Below are positions 18,216 through 27,825 of a DNA stretch of 29,739 nt, in pieces. Position 1 is the first letter of the stretch. Each line of letters begins with the position of its first letter. This stretch comes from Collybiopsis luxurians FD-317 M1 (taxonomy: Eukaryota; Basidiomycota; Agaricomycetes; Agaricales; Omphalotaceae). The notes under the pieces are model-generated. The model saw only the letters and a program-made list of their open reading frames with translations, ran no database searches and was not told the DNA's origin. The position numbers were made by a program, and so were the translations under genes. The stretch covers positions 45,611-75,349 of the forward strand of contig KN834777.1 of assembly GCA_000827265.1 (NCBI GenBank), given 5' to 3'.

Positions 18216-19273
18216 GTGCAATGCCACAGGGGGTTACCGACCCGAACTACAAGCCTTTACCTGGACGCCTCAGTCATTTGACAGTTCCCCAGCAGCATGA
18301 ACTGGACAAGTTCAAGAAGGAGCTTCAAGAAGAGGGGATTTTTGTTGAGGAAAGAATGGATGACACCACACTTTCACAGTTCGTTTCTTTTGCTTCTATT
18401 TATTCGAGTTTGTACCCTGAGCCCATTCTGTATGTTAGATTTCTCAGAGCATGAAAATTTGACATGGCCTTAGCGAAGGCAATGATAATCAATTGCGAAA
18501 AGTGGAGGAAAGAGTTTGGAGTTGATGATATCGTAAAGTACATCCTTCTCGACTTTTTCGAAATACACCAGCTAATCAACCTCAAAGAAACTTCGACTTC
18601 CCAGAGAAGGAGGAAGTCGACAAGTATTACCTGCAATTTTATCATAAGATGGACAAGGTATGTCTCGCTGTCTTCTTCTCCCTATTGCCTGCCTCTCAAT
18701 GGATGCTAGGATGGTCACCCAATCTACATTGAACAACTCAGAAAACTTGACTTCAAAGCCCTCTATGTGTGCACGACACAAGACCATCTCCTCAAACATC
18801 TCGTCTGGGAATACGAGAAGTTCATAACCTCCCATCTCCCCACCTGTTCCGCTGCCGTCGGCCACCCCGTCGAAACATCCTGCACCATTCTCGACCTCAA
18901 GGACGTCTCTCTCTCCAATTTCTATCGTGTCAAAGACTACGTCATGGCTGCCTCATCCATCGGCCAAGACTGTTACCCTGAATGCATGGGTAAATTTTAC
19001 ATCATCAATGCTCTGTGGTTGTTTAGTGGTGTATGGATGGTCATTAAGCCTTGGTTGGATGAGGTGACAGTGGCGAAGATTGCGATCTTGGGCAAGGACT
19101 ATAAAGACACGTTGGCTCAGATCTCGAAGGAAAATTTGCCGAAAGAGCTCAGGGGTGGTTGCACATGTGGGAAGGGGTGTTCATTGAGTGACGAGGGACC
19201 GTGGAACAAGGCTAAGTGGCAGAAGATCGAGGCGGAGATGAGTAATGGGTCTGCGAAGACAGCATGGAGATAG
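18179..19273 (+). pseudogene. SEC14: Sec14-like PI/PC transfer protein, copy C, single nonsense codon
   Basis: Four exons: 18179-18378, 18439-18537, 18588-18657 and 18710-19273. All GT..AG junctions are intact and the summed length is 311 codons, close to yeast Sec14. It has the N-terminal helices (DKFKKELQEEGIFVEERMDD) and the CRAL-TRIO lipid-binding domain (GHPIYIEQLRKLD, ILDLKDVSLSNFY, MGKFYIINALWLFSGVW, DEVTVAKIAILG, ENLPKELRGG). It also has the GGCTCGKGCSLSDEGPWN tail typical of fungal Sec14. The only evident lesion is TGA at 18452-18454 within FLRA-stop-KFD, where CGA or CAA is expected. Sec14 is normally essential, so an intact copy should exist elsewhere. Convergent with the DUF6535-ankyrin gene 655 bp downstream. 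Confidence 0.85.
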
Positions 19274-19928
19274 TTGACTATAGCGCGCAGTTTTACATCC
19301 ATATCCTTCATAGCATTTATCATTTTTTGAGTTGTTCATCATTTAATTCATGACATACACAGTACGAAGGGTAGTAGCGAATCATTATTTATACTTACTG
19401 ACATCTTGAATCTTTTGAGAAGGTTACTTAGGGTATTTTGGTGTATGGTTTGTTGAGTCTTGTCCACTAATTACTGCTTATGGTTAATGTGGAAGTTTTG
19501 TGAGTAGTGATCCTTTAGAGATTAGTTCTCTGTGAAGTCCAAACATGTTTCTGGGGTTGTATCAGACTTGAGCCTGATGTTCAAACCTAACTTGTCATCC
19601 ATTTACTGCAGGCTTATAGAGGCAGCTTCTGCTCACTGGCGTAGCAAAGAATTCTGAACAAAAAAATTGTTCAAGTTAGCATCTAAGAGTCTCATATCTC
19701 AAAAGACTGGATCATGATTCAATTTCTTTGCTCAATCAAAAAGACTGCATAAATTTTTCTTTATTCAAGTTAAACATATTACACAGAATCAAGACATATA
19801 TTTAGGAAGTAATTGCATGGTACATATAATCTGCATAAACTGAGGTAATTGAATACTATAACTAGTGCGAGACATAGGATGGAAGAGGGGGAGCCGCTGT
19901 AAGACAAGTACAGCCCACAGATTCATAA
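19274..19928. other. Convergent spacer between Sec14 and DUF6535-ankyrin (unit 3)
   Basis: No gene is present. The sequence aligns over most of its length with 27194-27825 and, in part, 11290-11809 and 1326-1527. It contains a minus-strand AATAAA at 19760-19765, a candidate poly(A) signal for the ankyrin gene. This is the segment found inverted at 10430-10765. Confidence 0.5.
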
Positions 19929-22368
19929 TTAGTCTTGAGCTCCATGATCCCTTAAGTACTGTGCTATATCCTTCTTTTTCCAGGCAAGCGCTGCTTTCAA
20001 TGCTGTTCCAAATTCCCCTCCTTGGATATTGACATCTGCACCTTTCTCTACTAGGAATTTTACAGTATCCAGGTTTTGTATAGCAGCTGCTTGAAGTGCT
20101 GTTCCATAATTCCCTCCTTGTATATTGACATTTGCACCATTTTCTACTAGGAATTGAACCATATCCAGGTGTCCCTGCCACGCTGCTGCTTGCAGTGCAG
20201 TGCTATAAAATCCCCCTTGGAGACTGACATCTGCATTATTTTTCACTAAGAATTTCACAATATCCAGGTGCCCATATTGAGCTGCTGCTTGCAGTGCAGT
20301 GTTGAATGGTTCTGCTTGTATATTGACATCTGCCCCATGTTCTACAAGGAACTTCACAGTATCTAGACTCCTACAGGCTGCAGCCTGTAATGCAGTGCCT
20401 AATGGGTCTCCTGTCGCATTGACATCTACCCCTTTGGCCAATAAGAATTTGACAACATCCAGTTTACTACTATATGTTGCCTGTTGGAGTGACCTTTGAC
20501 ATTCCTCAGTTGAATCAACCTCAGAGTCGATGGTATTTTCGAGCAAGTATTTAACCAGGTCCAATTTTCCCTCTCCTGCAGCAGCTTCAGTTGCACTTGC
20601 ATTCAATCTATTATACTTTTTTGTTGTTCCATATTTGACCAAAATTTTAGCACTATCCAAATGGCCAGATTTGGAGGCCTCATATAATGCATCAGAATAT
20701 CAATCAAGTGCCATAGGAAATTTGGTTTTGTGCTCTTCTATTATCTCAATGAGCTTCGTCAATGCTATTCCATTGCCATCCGTGGCAGTCTTCAACAGAA
20801 AATTTTCCATCATTTTCTCATCAAATTCTGGAAAGAAAATATGATTTGGGAATTGAATCCACTTGGAAATGGTAGAAGGCCAGATTTTGGCATCATAGCT
20901 GTTAGGATCCTTGATTTGTGCCAGCCCATTGTAAATTGTTTGATACAGCATGATGATATGCTCAGACTCGAGCTTGGAGTAAGGGTTCATAGCATTTAGG
21001 GTACCAAAAAACTTGAGTTTTTTCAGTCAAGAATCCAGTAAAAATCTCATGCAGGGTCTGAGAAACAATCTCTCGAATGGATGAATTTGACTGTAAAGTA
21101 CACAACCATGCAATGATATCAGTAGACATACTGATGTTGTGAAAATGGTTTATAAGCAATTTTTGCTCAGCCTCTTTCAAAGATCCCAGAAGACCATCTG
21201 AATTAAAAAGTAACCTTTTCAATGCCTTGTATGGATGCATTATATGATTTACTGGTTTGAAAAGTAGTGGTATCCTGTAAGGGCATTCCAACCAAATTGG
21301 TGTCAGGAAAATGCTCCCCAAGTACATTGAAAATGCAAGGAATGTAACTGTGACTACAATCCAACAGAGTGACTGGTGCAGCTCAGATACATATAATGAA
21401 AGGCCAACAAAGAAAAGTGCCAAAGATGCATGGAGAATAAGAGGTAAGATTCCAATGATTTCTGGAACCTTCCATTTCTCCAGTCCTGAAAACCTAAACT
21501 GCCTAATAACAGCTCTGTCTTTGGCATTTCCAGATGATATGGAACTATAAGCTTGAAGCCACTGCTTCACCAGTACAGATAGAAGTGCAGTGGCAAGTGA
21601 CAAAGAGAGACTTGCAAAGAATAATCTATTTATCCACAGGTCATTTTTGCTTGGGATGACATTGTTTAGATCAACTGATGAAGATGGGATAGCTTTGATC
21701 TCAGTTAGATTTCCTGCTGCTCTGAGCAACTTGACCTGCTCTGAAAGCAATGTGGCAGTGATTTCAGAGTAGTCAGGCTGTAGAGAATCTACAGTGGCAA
21801 CAACAAATGTGGTCACAACTGCAGAGAAAAGTGCAGCCTGTAATTTTTTACCAAGAGATATTTAGTCCATGTTATTAATGCTCGCTGGATACTTACAAAT
21901 ATTAGGAGAGAGTCAATGGTATCCTTGAAGCCACGCAATATTTCATCATCATAACTTTCAGCCTCATCAAGATAGACCTTCCAGACCCGGGCATTTTCCT
22001 TGAATTCATCACCCAAAGGATCTGGGGCATATTTTTCGGTATAGTTGTATGTCCGAGTTCCTGCATGCAGTTGGTCAAATGGCGCGCACTTGCCAGTGGA
22101 ATATGAAATGCTTACCAGTATATGGTGGCTGATATGGTGATTGATATGAGGGAATTCCAAAGAAGCAGGCTCCCTCATTATCCTTCTTGTTTCCAGATAA
22201 GGGTGGGGAACCATATTTTGGGATGGTTCTATTGTGTGGAGTTTCCTTGATGACGCGATCACGAGAAGTGTCTCCATCGACATTTTCAATATCCACAGCA
22301 ACATGATTGCCTTGCGGTGGTTCATCTGTACTGGTGTTTGCAAGAGCGGCTTGTTCCTGGTTGGACAT
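19929..22368 (-). pseudogene. DUF6535-ankyrin membrane protein, copy 3, two lesions
   Basis: Exons 22116-22368, 21897-22060 and 19929-21837, with normal 55- and 59-bp introns. DUF6535 and its four helices are complete. In the variable linker the frame shifts near 20990, ending the first frame at 20962-20964 (..PLLQARV). The correct frame resumes as KLESEHIIMLYQ. It meets TGA at 20700-20702, where paralogs have TGG in ALDWYSDAL. After this stop, eight ankyrin repeats stay open to 19929. The product, if made, would be a DUF6535 domain without ankyrin repeats. The intact splice sites and open repeat region point to recent inactivation. Confidence 0.85.
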
Positions 22369-22423
22369 AGCAGCGTAACAGTTGGGGCAGGGAAACGGTG
22401 GAAAAGTTGAATGTTTAAAGGAA

Positions 22424-22430
22424 CTTTATA
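22424..22430 (-). promoter_or_regulatory. TATA box of DUF6535-ankyrin copy 3
   Basis: TATAAAG on the minus strand, about 56 bp upstream of the start codon, conserved with copies 1 and 2. Confidence 0.5.
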
Positions 22431-22599
22431 TGATGCTCATATTGCCTCGTGGATTCCTGCTGTCAGAGTCCTCGTGTCAATATGTACTGCTGCCAACTAA
22501 ATTTTGAACAGCGTGTAATCCTCATGTCAACTTATCCCACACAAACGCCGCAGTCCGAAGCCTCGAGGAGTCATCTGCTGTGCTGGCTGAGTTGAACGC

Positions 22600-23370
22600 C
22601 AGAGATTCGGAATGGAAACGTTATCGATGCTGCAATAAGGCTAATTGACTTGAACTTGCCGAGGTTATTAAAGGGTTATTATCGGATTTTGCTAGCAAGG
22701 TGAGCATTCATTCGGGTCATGGGATGAAACACTGTCCACACGAGGTATCCAGACATAGCCTTATTGAGAGGGTTGAAATAGCAACTGTTGGCTTGGGAGA
22801 CCTAAGAGCGCATCACCATTCAAAGGTCCCAGATATTTGCTTAGTTGAATGGTTCAGAAGCATGGTAGTTGATCAATAGTCCAATCCAGACTCAATCTGT
22901 TATGGAATCCAGAATGGATCGAATCGGAGGTGTAGTTAGCTGGTAGGATGATGAATTGCTTTGGGTTTGAGGGGAGGTGCGCTTTATCGCAGCTGAAGTT
23001 GTTTGAACCTTGGAGTTGGTCACTAGTCAGTTCATGGGCGCTTCAACTTAAGGGAGAGAGGGAAAGGTAAACTGCCACATATGATGAACGGTTGCGCCCG
23101 AAAACAACTGGGGGGCATCTGTAAAGAAGCTTTTAATAGGCCAGTAGCTACGGAATGTATCAGCTCTCAAATTTCCTAATAGTTCTCTTCTACATTCTCC
23201 AAAGGATTGTCTGATTGCTTCTAAATATTTCGACTCATAGTTGTATCCACGCCGGTGTCTTTTGTACAATGTAGCATTTAACTCCCTTCCAGCGCTTAGG
23301 TATTAAACGCAACTTTGACCTTTAAATTTAAGCGCTCCAAGGACCCTAGCCGGACCGTCGGCTCTAATGG
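22600..23370. other. Unit 3-specific stretch, no gene recognised
   Basis: The sequence departs from units 1 and 2 after about 22600 and rejoins them near 23370-23460. A minus-strand open stretch of 73 codons (23048-23269, starting MYKRHRRGYNYESKYLEAIR) is the longest coding candidate. It has no recognised family and no homolog in the window. It may be an insertion or a replacement of the small-ORF region. No terminal repeats or target duplication were seen. Confidence 0.35.
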
Positions 23371-23763
23371 GGATCATTGTAGGCGACATCACTTTTTCTT
23401 GTTTGACCACAATCTTCTCAGTAAACTCCTACACGCCGTTTCCCCTCTCTACTTCCCTCTCTGCCACAAAATTGTAGCACATTTGCAGTGCGTAGTTGAG
23501 AAGATCAGTGCTGGTGGGACCGATGTTCCGGCCCCAGTGGCATCGGTACTTTTTATGCGTGCACCGTTGGTCACTTTTTCTCATTTCACCACCTCCTTAG
23601 TAATTCCTACATGCCATATTCACCCTCTACTTGACGCCTCGGTTCTCTCTGGCAAACTGTTCAACGGACCAGAACGCTCATGTCGCTGACTAGATCTGGT
23701 AAGTTGGAATCAAGCCGTCTTCAAGCCAAGCCAAAAGTTTATTCTCAATCACTCTTTGGGCAG

Positions 23764-24108
23764 ATGCTTCCTTTCGGATGACGCGCTCGCCCATTTAGCT
23801 CGAATGTACCACAATCCCAAATTCTTCCAATGTCATGCTGCAGCACTCGGATTCGCATCCTCCTCCAACCCCAGCCTTCCTCAAGTATAAAACGGCCTTT
23901 GGGATTAATACGAGACGATGCTGAGGACGATTTTTTTGATGATAAAGTTTCCAGGATGATGACGACGAGGAAGAAGAGGACTGGTACGAGGAAGACAATA
24001 TCGATTTTGATATGCTACCCACCATACTTGTATATTGTGACAGCGAGCTTGTTCACAATTGGGTCAGGGTAGATTGGGAAGCAGGAGGAGCTGCGAGAGT
24101 TTGGCTAA
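23764..24108 (+). pseudogene. Phosducin-like relic, copy 3
   Basis: Homologous to copies 1 and 2. The first frame gives LAHLARMYHNPKFFQCHAAA (one base interrupts the frame before it). The acidic insert has suffered deletions, and a third frame carries LDMLPTILVYCDSELV and NWVRVDWEAGG. A deletion after WEAGG shifts the frame, so the family's natural ending (KELQEFG-stop) is lost, although its bases are still visible up to 24108. Confidence 0.6.
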
Positions 24109-24206
24109 CATTACGAACTGTGTATATTTGCCCAATCTCTTTGCTTTTTGTTACTCACATACAGTCTAGAGCCCAAGACGAAATCAAAACTGGAGTTATC
24201 CCTGCC

Positions 24207-24880
24207 ATGGCTTCCGACAGCGTTCTGGCATTCCTCGTCGACTGGACCAAATATGGCAAGAATCCAATGCTCCGTGGTAATCTTTTGGGACCACTATTCT
24301 TGGCCGTACTTCCATTTCTCTAATTCGCACCTACGCATCACTGTTCTGACTGTTGTCATGTTTCCAGGCCTTTAAATGTATCATGCCTAGCCCGACCTCT
24401 GCCCTCGAACCTAAACTTCAACCTACTCGAAGTGGGAATGCAGAGATTCGAGGTATAGAAGAAGTTTAGAACCAAAATTATGCTTATGTGGCTGCAGTCA
24501 TGAGTCCCATTGTTTTTATTTCACAGTCGATTCATCTCTTGCTAACTTCGGCTCTCAATATTGACTCTCCAGTCCTATAGCAAGAAAGGCAGAAGTTTCA
24601 AGGCTGCTGAATGGTCGGATGGAATGAGAAAGCCCCAGCCAACTGGAGGGTAAAAGCTTTTCGATAACTGAACCAGTCCGTCGTTACTGAATGTCCATTT
24701 TGCCACTAACCAATTTTCACTTAGGGAAATTGTCAGGGCTGAAGACGATGAAGATGATGACCCGGTATCTGACTCTGACCTTGTGCTACTCCGCCAGCAC
24801 ATGGGCGACTATATCGACTCTGAAGAAGTGGACCTGAATTCCAAACACCCTCCCGCCTCGAAACCTTCCAATCCCTCATG
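24207..24880 (+). pseudogene. Relic of unrecognised acidic multi-exon protein, copy 3
   Basis: Starts MASDSVLAFLVDWTKYGKNP (24207) with a good GTAATC donor after LRG. A following exon gives PTSALEPKLQPTRSGNAEI, then KKGRSFKAAEWSDGMRKPQP. A GTAAAA..TTAG intron (about 24650-24724) joins GG to EIVRAEDDEDDDPVSDSDL and LLRQHMGDYIDSEE. Junction phase between the first exons is unclear, and the 3' end diverges from copy 2 after about 24880. The family is not recognised. Confidence 0.4.
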
Positions 24881-25767
24881 TCAGGACATTCAGAGCCCCA
24901 CGCCAAGCCATGCCCACAAATGTCAACCTTCCTGTACCCCATGATCAAACTTCACAACCTGCCATCCAGCTCGTACTCAAATGTCCGGCACTCATCAACC
25001 TTTTCAAACCCACAGCCAACTCGCCAACCAGCTCCTTGTCTTCCGGTAGCCATCAACAACACTCTTGTACCCACGGTCAAGCTGTACGCCAACCAACTTG
25101 TCCTCACTTGCACACCTCTGCCTGCACTCCTCAACCTGCCAAATCCTCTTATCGTTAAATCCTCTTATTGTTGTTCTCCTTCACCTCCTGCCAACTTTTT
25201 TAATCTACGGATATGGACCTCGGCAATGATGGTGATGATGTGGAAGCATTGAAATGGATGACCGGAATGGACCACAACCTGCGCATGACCATTGCTCACA
25301 ATCTCGACAGTTCTGATATCCGACAATGAGGAAGAGACAGCTGAATGGGTCACCAAGCATGCAGCTACCTCTCCGACTACTGGTGGTCCCAGGAAGCGAG
25401 AAAAATCTTCCCAGGTACACCTTCTGCATATCCCTTTTCTTGCAGTTAATACAATTTCCAGATATTACGCCTACTATTGCTTTCAGCCCTCGATTGTTGC
25501 TTGCTTCGATAGTTTTTCTTGTTGTGCTCACTCGGACTGGGTTATGTTGCTCAATAGCTAACTGCTTGGATTCTTTTTTTTGTTGCTGCTTTGCTCACTC
25601 GCTACTTGACTGGACTTTGATTGTCTTTTGCCATGCTACTTGCCATACTGTACTTGAGTCTATTAATAAGATATTCTAGTGTATGTAGATTAGGACCCAA
25701 CAGGAATGCAGTGCACAGTTGAGAGCAGAGATACCAACGATGGAGTATTCAAGTTAACACTGGCACT
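24881..25767. other. Degenerate remnants, end of unit 3
   Basis: Counterpart of 8601-9340. The clearest piece is TVLISDNEEETAEWVTKHA (about 25298-25354), followed by a possible GGTACA donor. It is otherwise broken Pro- and Leu-rich frames. No intact gene is present. Confidence 0.4.
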
Positions 25768-25802
25768 TGGGGACCCAGTATTCCGGCCCGTGACAGCCGT
25801 AT

Positions 25803-26150
25803 CGGTTTTTCATGCTTCCGGCATTCCTCATATTTGCTCTTTTATTGGGTACAATGCCTATATTTTCCTCCAACCAATGTCCCTCATCAAATCATCAAGA
25901 ACATCCGATTCAGAAGCACCAGCATGGTCACTGATGCAAACTACAGGGCGCCGGGGCCTTTTTCACACTTTAACCTTTGATCACCCCCTCCTTGCCATTT
26001 CTGCATTCTAATCATACTTCGACAACACTCATATTCGCGCATTTTATGAGATAGAAAACCTCTAGATTTTCCTATATGTTTTTCTTGCCTGAAATTTTTC
26101 AACAATTCACCGAGAATGTCCAATTTAGAAGCACCAGCACGGGCGAGTCG
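25803..26150 (+). repeat. Tandem duplication of the Sec14 promoter/start region (unit 4)
   Basis: The upstream half (about 25835-25955) ends AAGAACATCCGATTCAGAAG. The downstream half ends CGAGAATGTCCAATTTAGAA at the ATG, 26116. Confidence 0.6.
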
Positions 26151-27193
26151 CAATGCCACAGGGGACCCGAACTACAAGCCTTTACCTGGTCGTCTCGGTA
26201 ATTTGACGGTTCCCCAGCAGCATGCCCTGGACATGTTCAAGAAAGAGCTTCAAGAAGAGGGGGTTTTTGTCGAGGACAGAATGGATGATGCCACGCTTTT
26301 ACGGTTCATTTCTTTTGCTCCTATTTTTTTTCTACTTAGTACCCTGAGCTTGTTCTGTGCATTGGATTTCTCAGAGCACAAAAATTTGATGTGGCCTTAG
26401 CGAAGGCAATGATAATCGATTGCGAAAAGTGGAGGAAAGAGTTTGGAGTTGATGATATCGTAAAGTACATCTTCTTCAACTTTTTCAAAATACACCAGCT
26501 GATTAACCACGTAGAAACTTTGACTTCCCAGAGAAGGAGGAAGTAGACAAGTATTACATGCAATTTTGTCATAAGATGGACCAGGTATGTCTCATTGTCT
26601 TTTCCCTATCACCTGCCTCTCAATGGATGCTAGGATGGTCACCCAATCTACATTGAACAACTCAGAAAACTCGACTTCAAGCCCTCTATGCGTGCACGAC
26701 ACAGGACCGTCTCCTCAAACATCTCATCTGGGAATACGAGAAGTTCATAACCTCCCGTCTCCCCGCCTGTTCCGCTGCCATCGGCCACCCCGTCGAAACA
26801 TCCTGCACCATTCTCGACCTCAAGGACATCTCTCTCTCCAATTTTTATCGTGTCAAAGACTACATCATGGCTGCCTCATCCATCGGCCAAAACCGTTACC
26901 CCGAATGCATGGGTAAATTTTACATCATCAATGCTCCGTGGTTGTTTAGTGGTGTATGGACGGTCATTAAGCCGTGGTTGGATGAAGTGACGGTGGCGAA
27001 GATTGCGATCTTGGGCAAGGACTATAAAGACATGCTGTTGGCTCAGATCCCGAAGGAGAATTTGCCAAAAGAGCTTGGGGGTGGTTGCACATGTGGGAAG
27101 GGGTGTTCATTGAGTGACAAGGGACCGTGGAACAAGGCTAAGTGGCAGAAGATCGAGGCGGAGATGAGTAATGGGTCTGTGAAGATGGCATAG
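26116..27193 (+). pseudogene. SEC14: Sec14-like PI/PC transfer protein, copy D, splice and frame lesions
   Basis: Exons 26116-26303, 26366-26464, 26515-26584 and 26634-27193. Exon 1 has two small deletions totalling 12 nt relative to copy C, which keep the frame. The first acceptor has changed from TTAG to TTGG (26364-26365), so intron 1 cannot be spliced normally. In exon 4 one A is missing near 26680 (CTTCAAGCC against CTTCAAAGCC in copy C), shifting the frame before the lipid-binding core. The correct frame reappears later with MGKFYIINAPWLFSGVW and DEVTVAKIAILG, ending in the GGCTCGKGCSLSDKGPWN tail. The codon that is TGA in copy C is CAA here. It is a full-length but inactive duplicate. 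Confidence 0.85.
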
Positions 27194-27825
27194 AGTTAAT
27201 TGACAATAGCACGCGTAGCTCTATATATCCTTCATAGCATTTTTTGTTTTTGACTTACCCATCTTTTAATCTGCGACATACACATTACGAGAGGTACTAG
27301 TGAATCATTATTTATACTTACCAACATCTTGAATCTTTTGAGAAGCTTGCTTAGGATATTTCGGTGTATTTTCTTTTTGGCCTTACTGCTTATGGTTAAT
27401 CTGGAAGCTTTGCGAGTATGGATCCTTCAGAGATTGGTTCTCTGTGAAGTCCAAACATGTTTCTAGGCATTGTATCAGGCTCGAGCATGATGTTCAAACC
27501 TAACTTGTCATCCCCTTACTGCAGACTTATAGATGGTATAGCAAGGAAATCTCAACAAAAAAATTGTTCAAGTTAGCATCTAAGAGTCTCATATCTCAAA
27601 AGACTGGATCATGATTCATTTTCTTTGCTAAATCAAAAATACTGCATAAATTCTTCTTTATTCAAGTTAGATATGTTACACAGAATCAAGACATATATTT
27701 AGGAAGTAATTGCATGGTACATATAATCTGCATAAACTGAGGTAATTGAATACTATAACTAGCACGAGACATGAGATGGAAGAGGGGGAGCCGCTGTAAG
27801 ATAATTACAGCCCACAGATTCAGAA
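27194..27825. other. Convergent spacer between Sec14 and DUF6535-ankyrin (unit 4)
   Basis: No gene is present. It is highly similar to 19274-19928, with a short deletion near 27380. A candidate minus-strand AATAAA lies at 27657-27662. Confidence 0.5.

Larger units (their letters stand above)
17700..25700. repeat. Tandem segmental duplication, unit 3
   Basis: Third unit: near-full Sec14, a broken DUF6535-ankyrin gene, a phosducin relic and an acidic-protein relic. About 0.8 kb (22600-23370) is specific to this unit and stands where units 1 and 2 carry the small spliced ORF. A fourth unit begins about 25700 and runs out of the window inside its DUF6535-ankyrin gene. Boundaries are approximate. 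Confidence 0.75.

Noticed and set aside
26867..27193. Separate short gene encoding the Sec14 C-terminal half
   Set aside because: It is simply exon 4 of copy D downstream of a 1-nt deletion; there is no independent promoter or start context.
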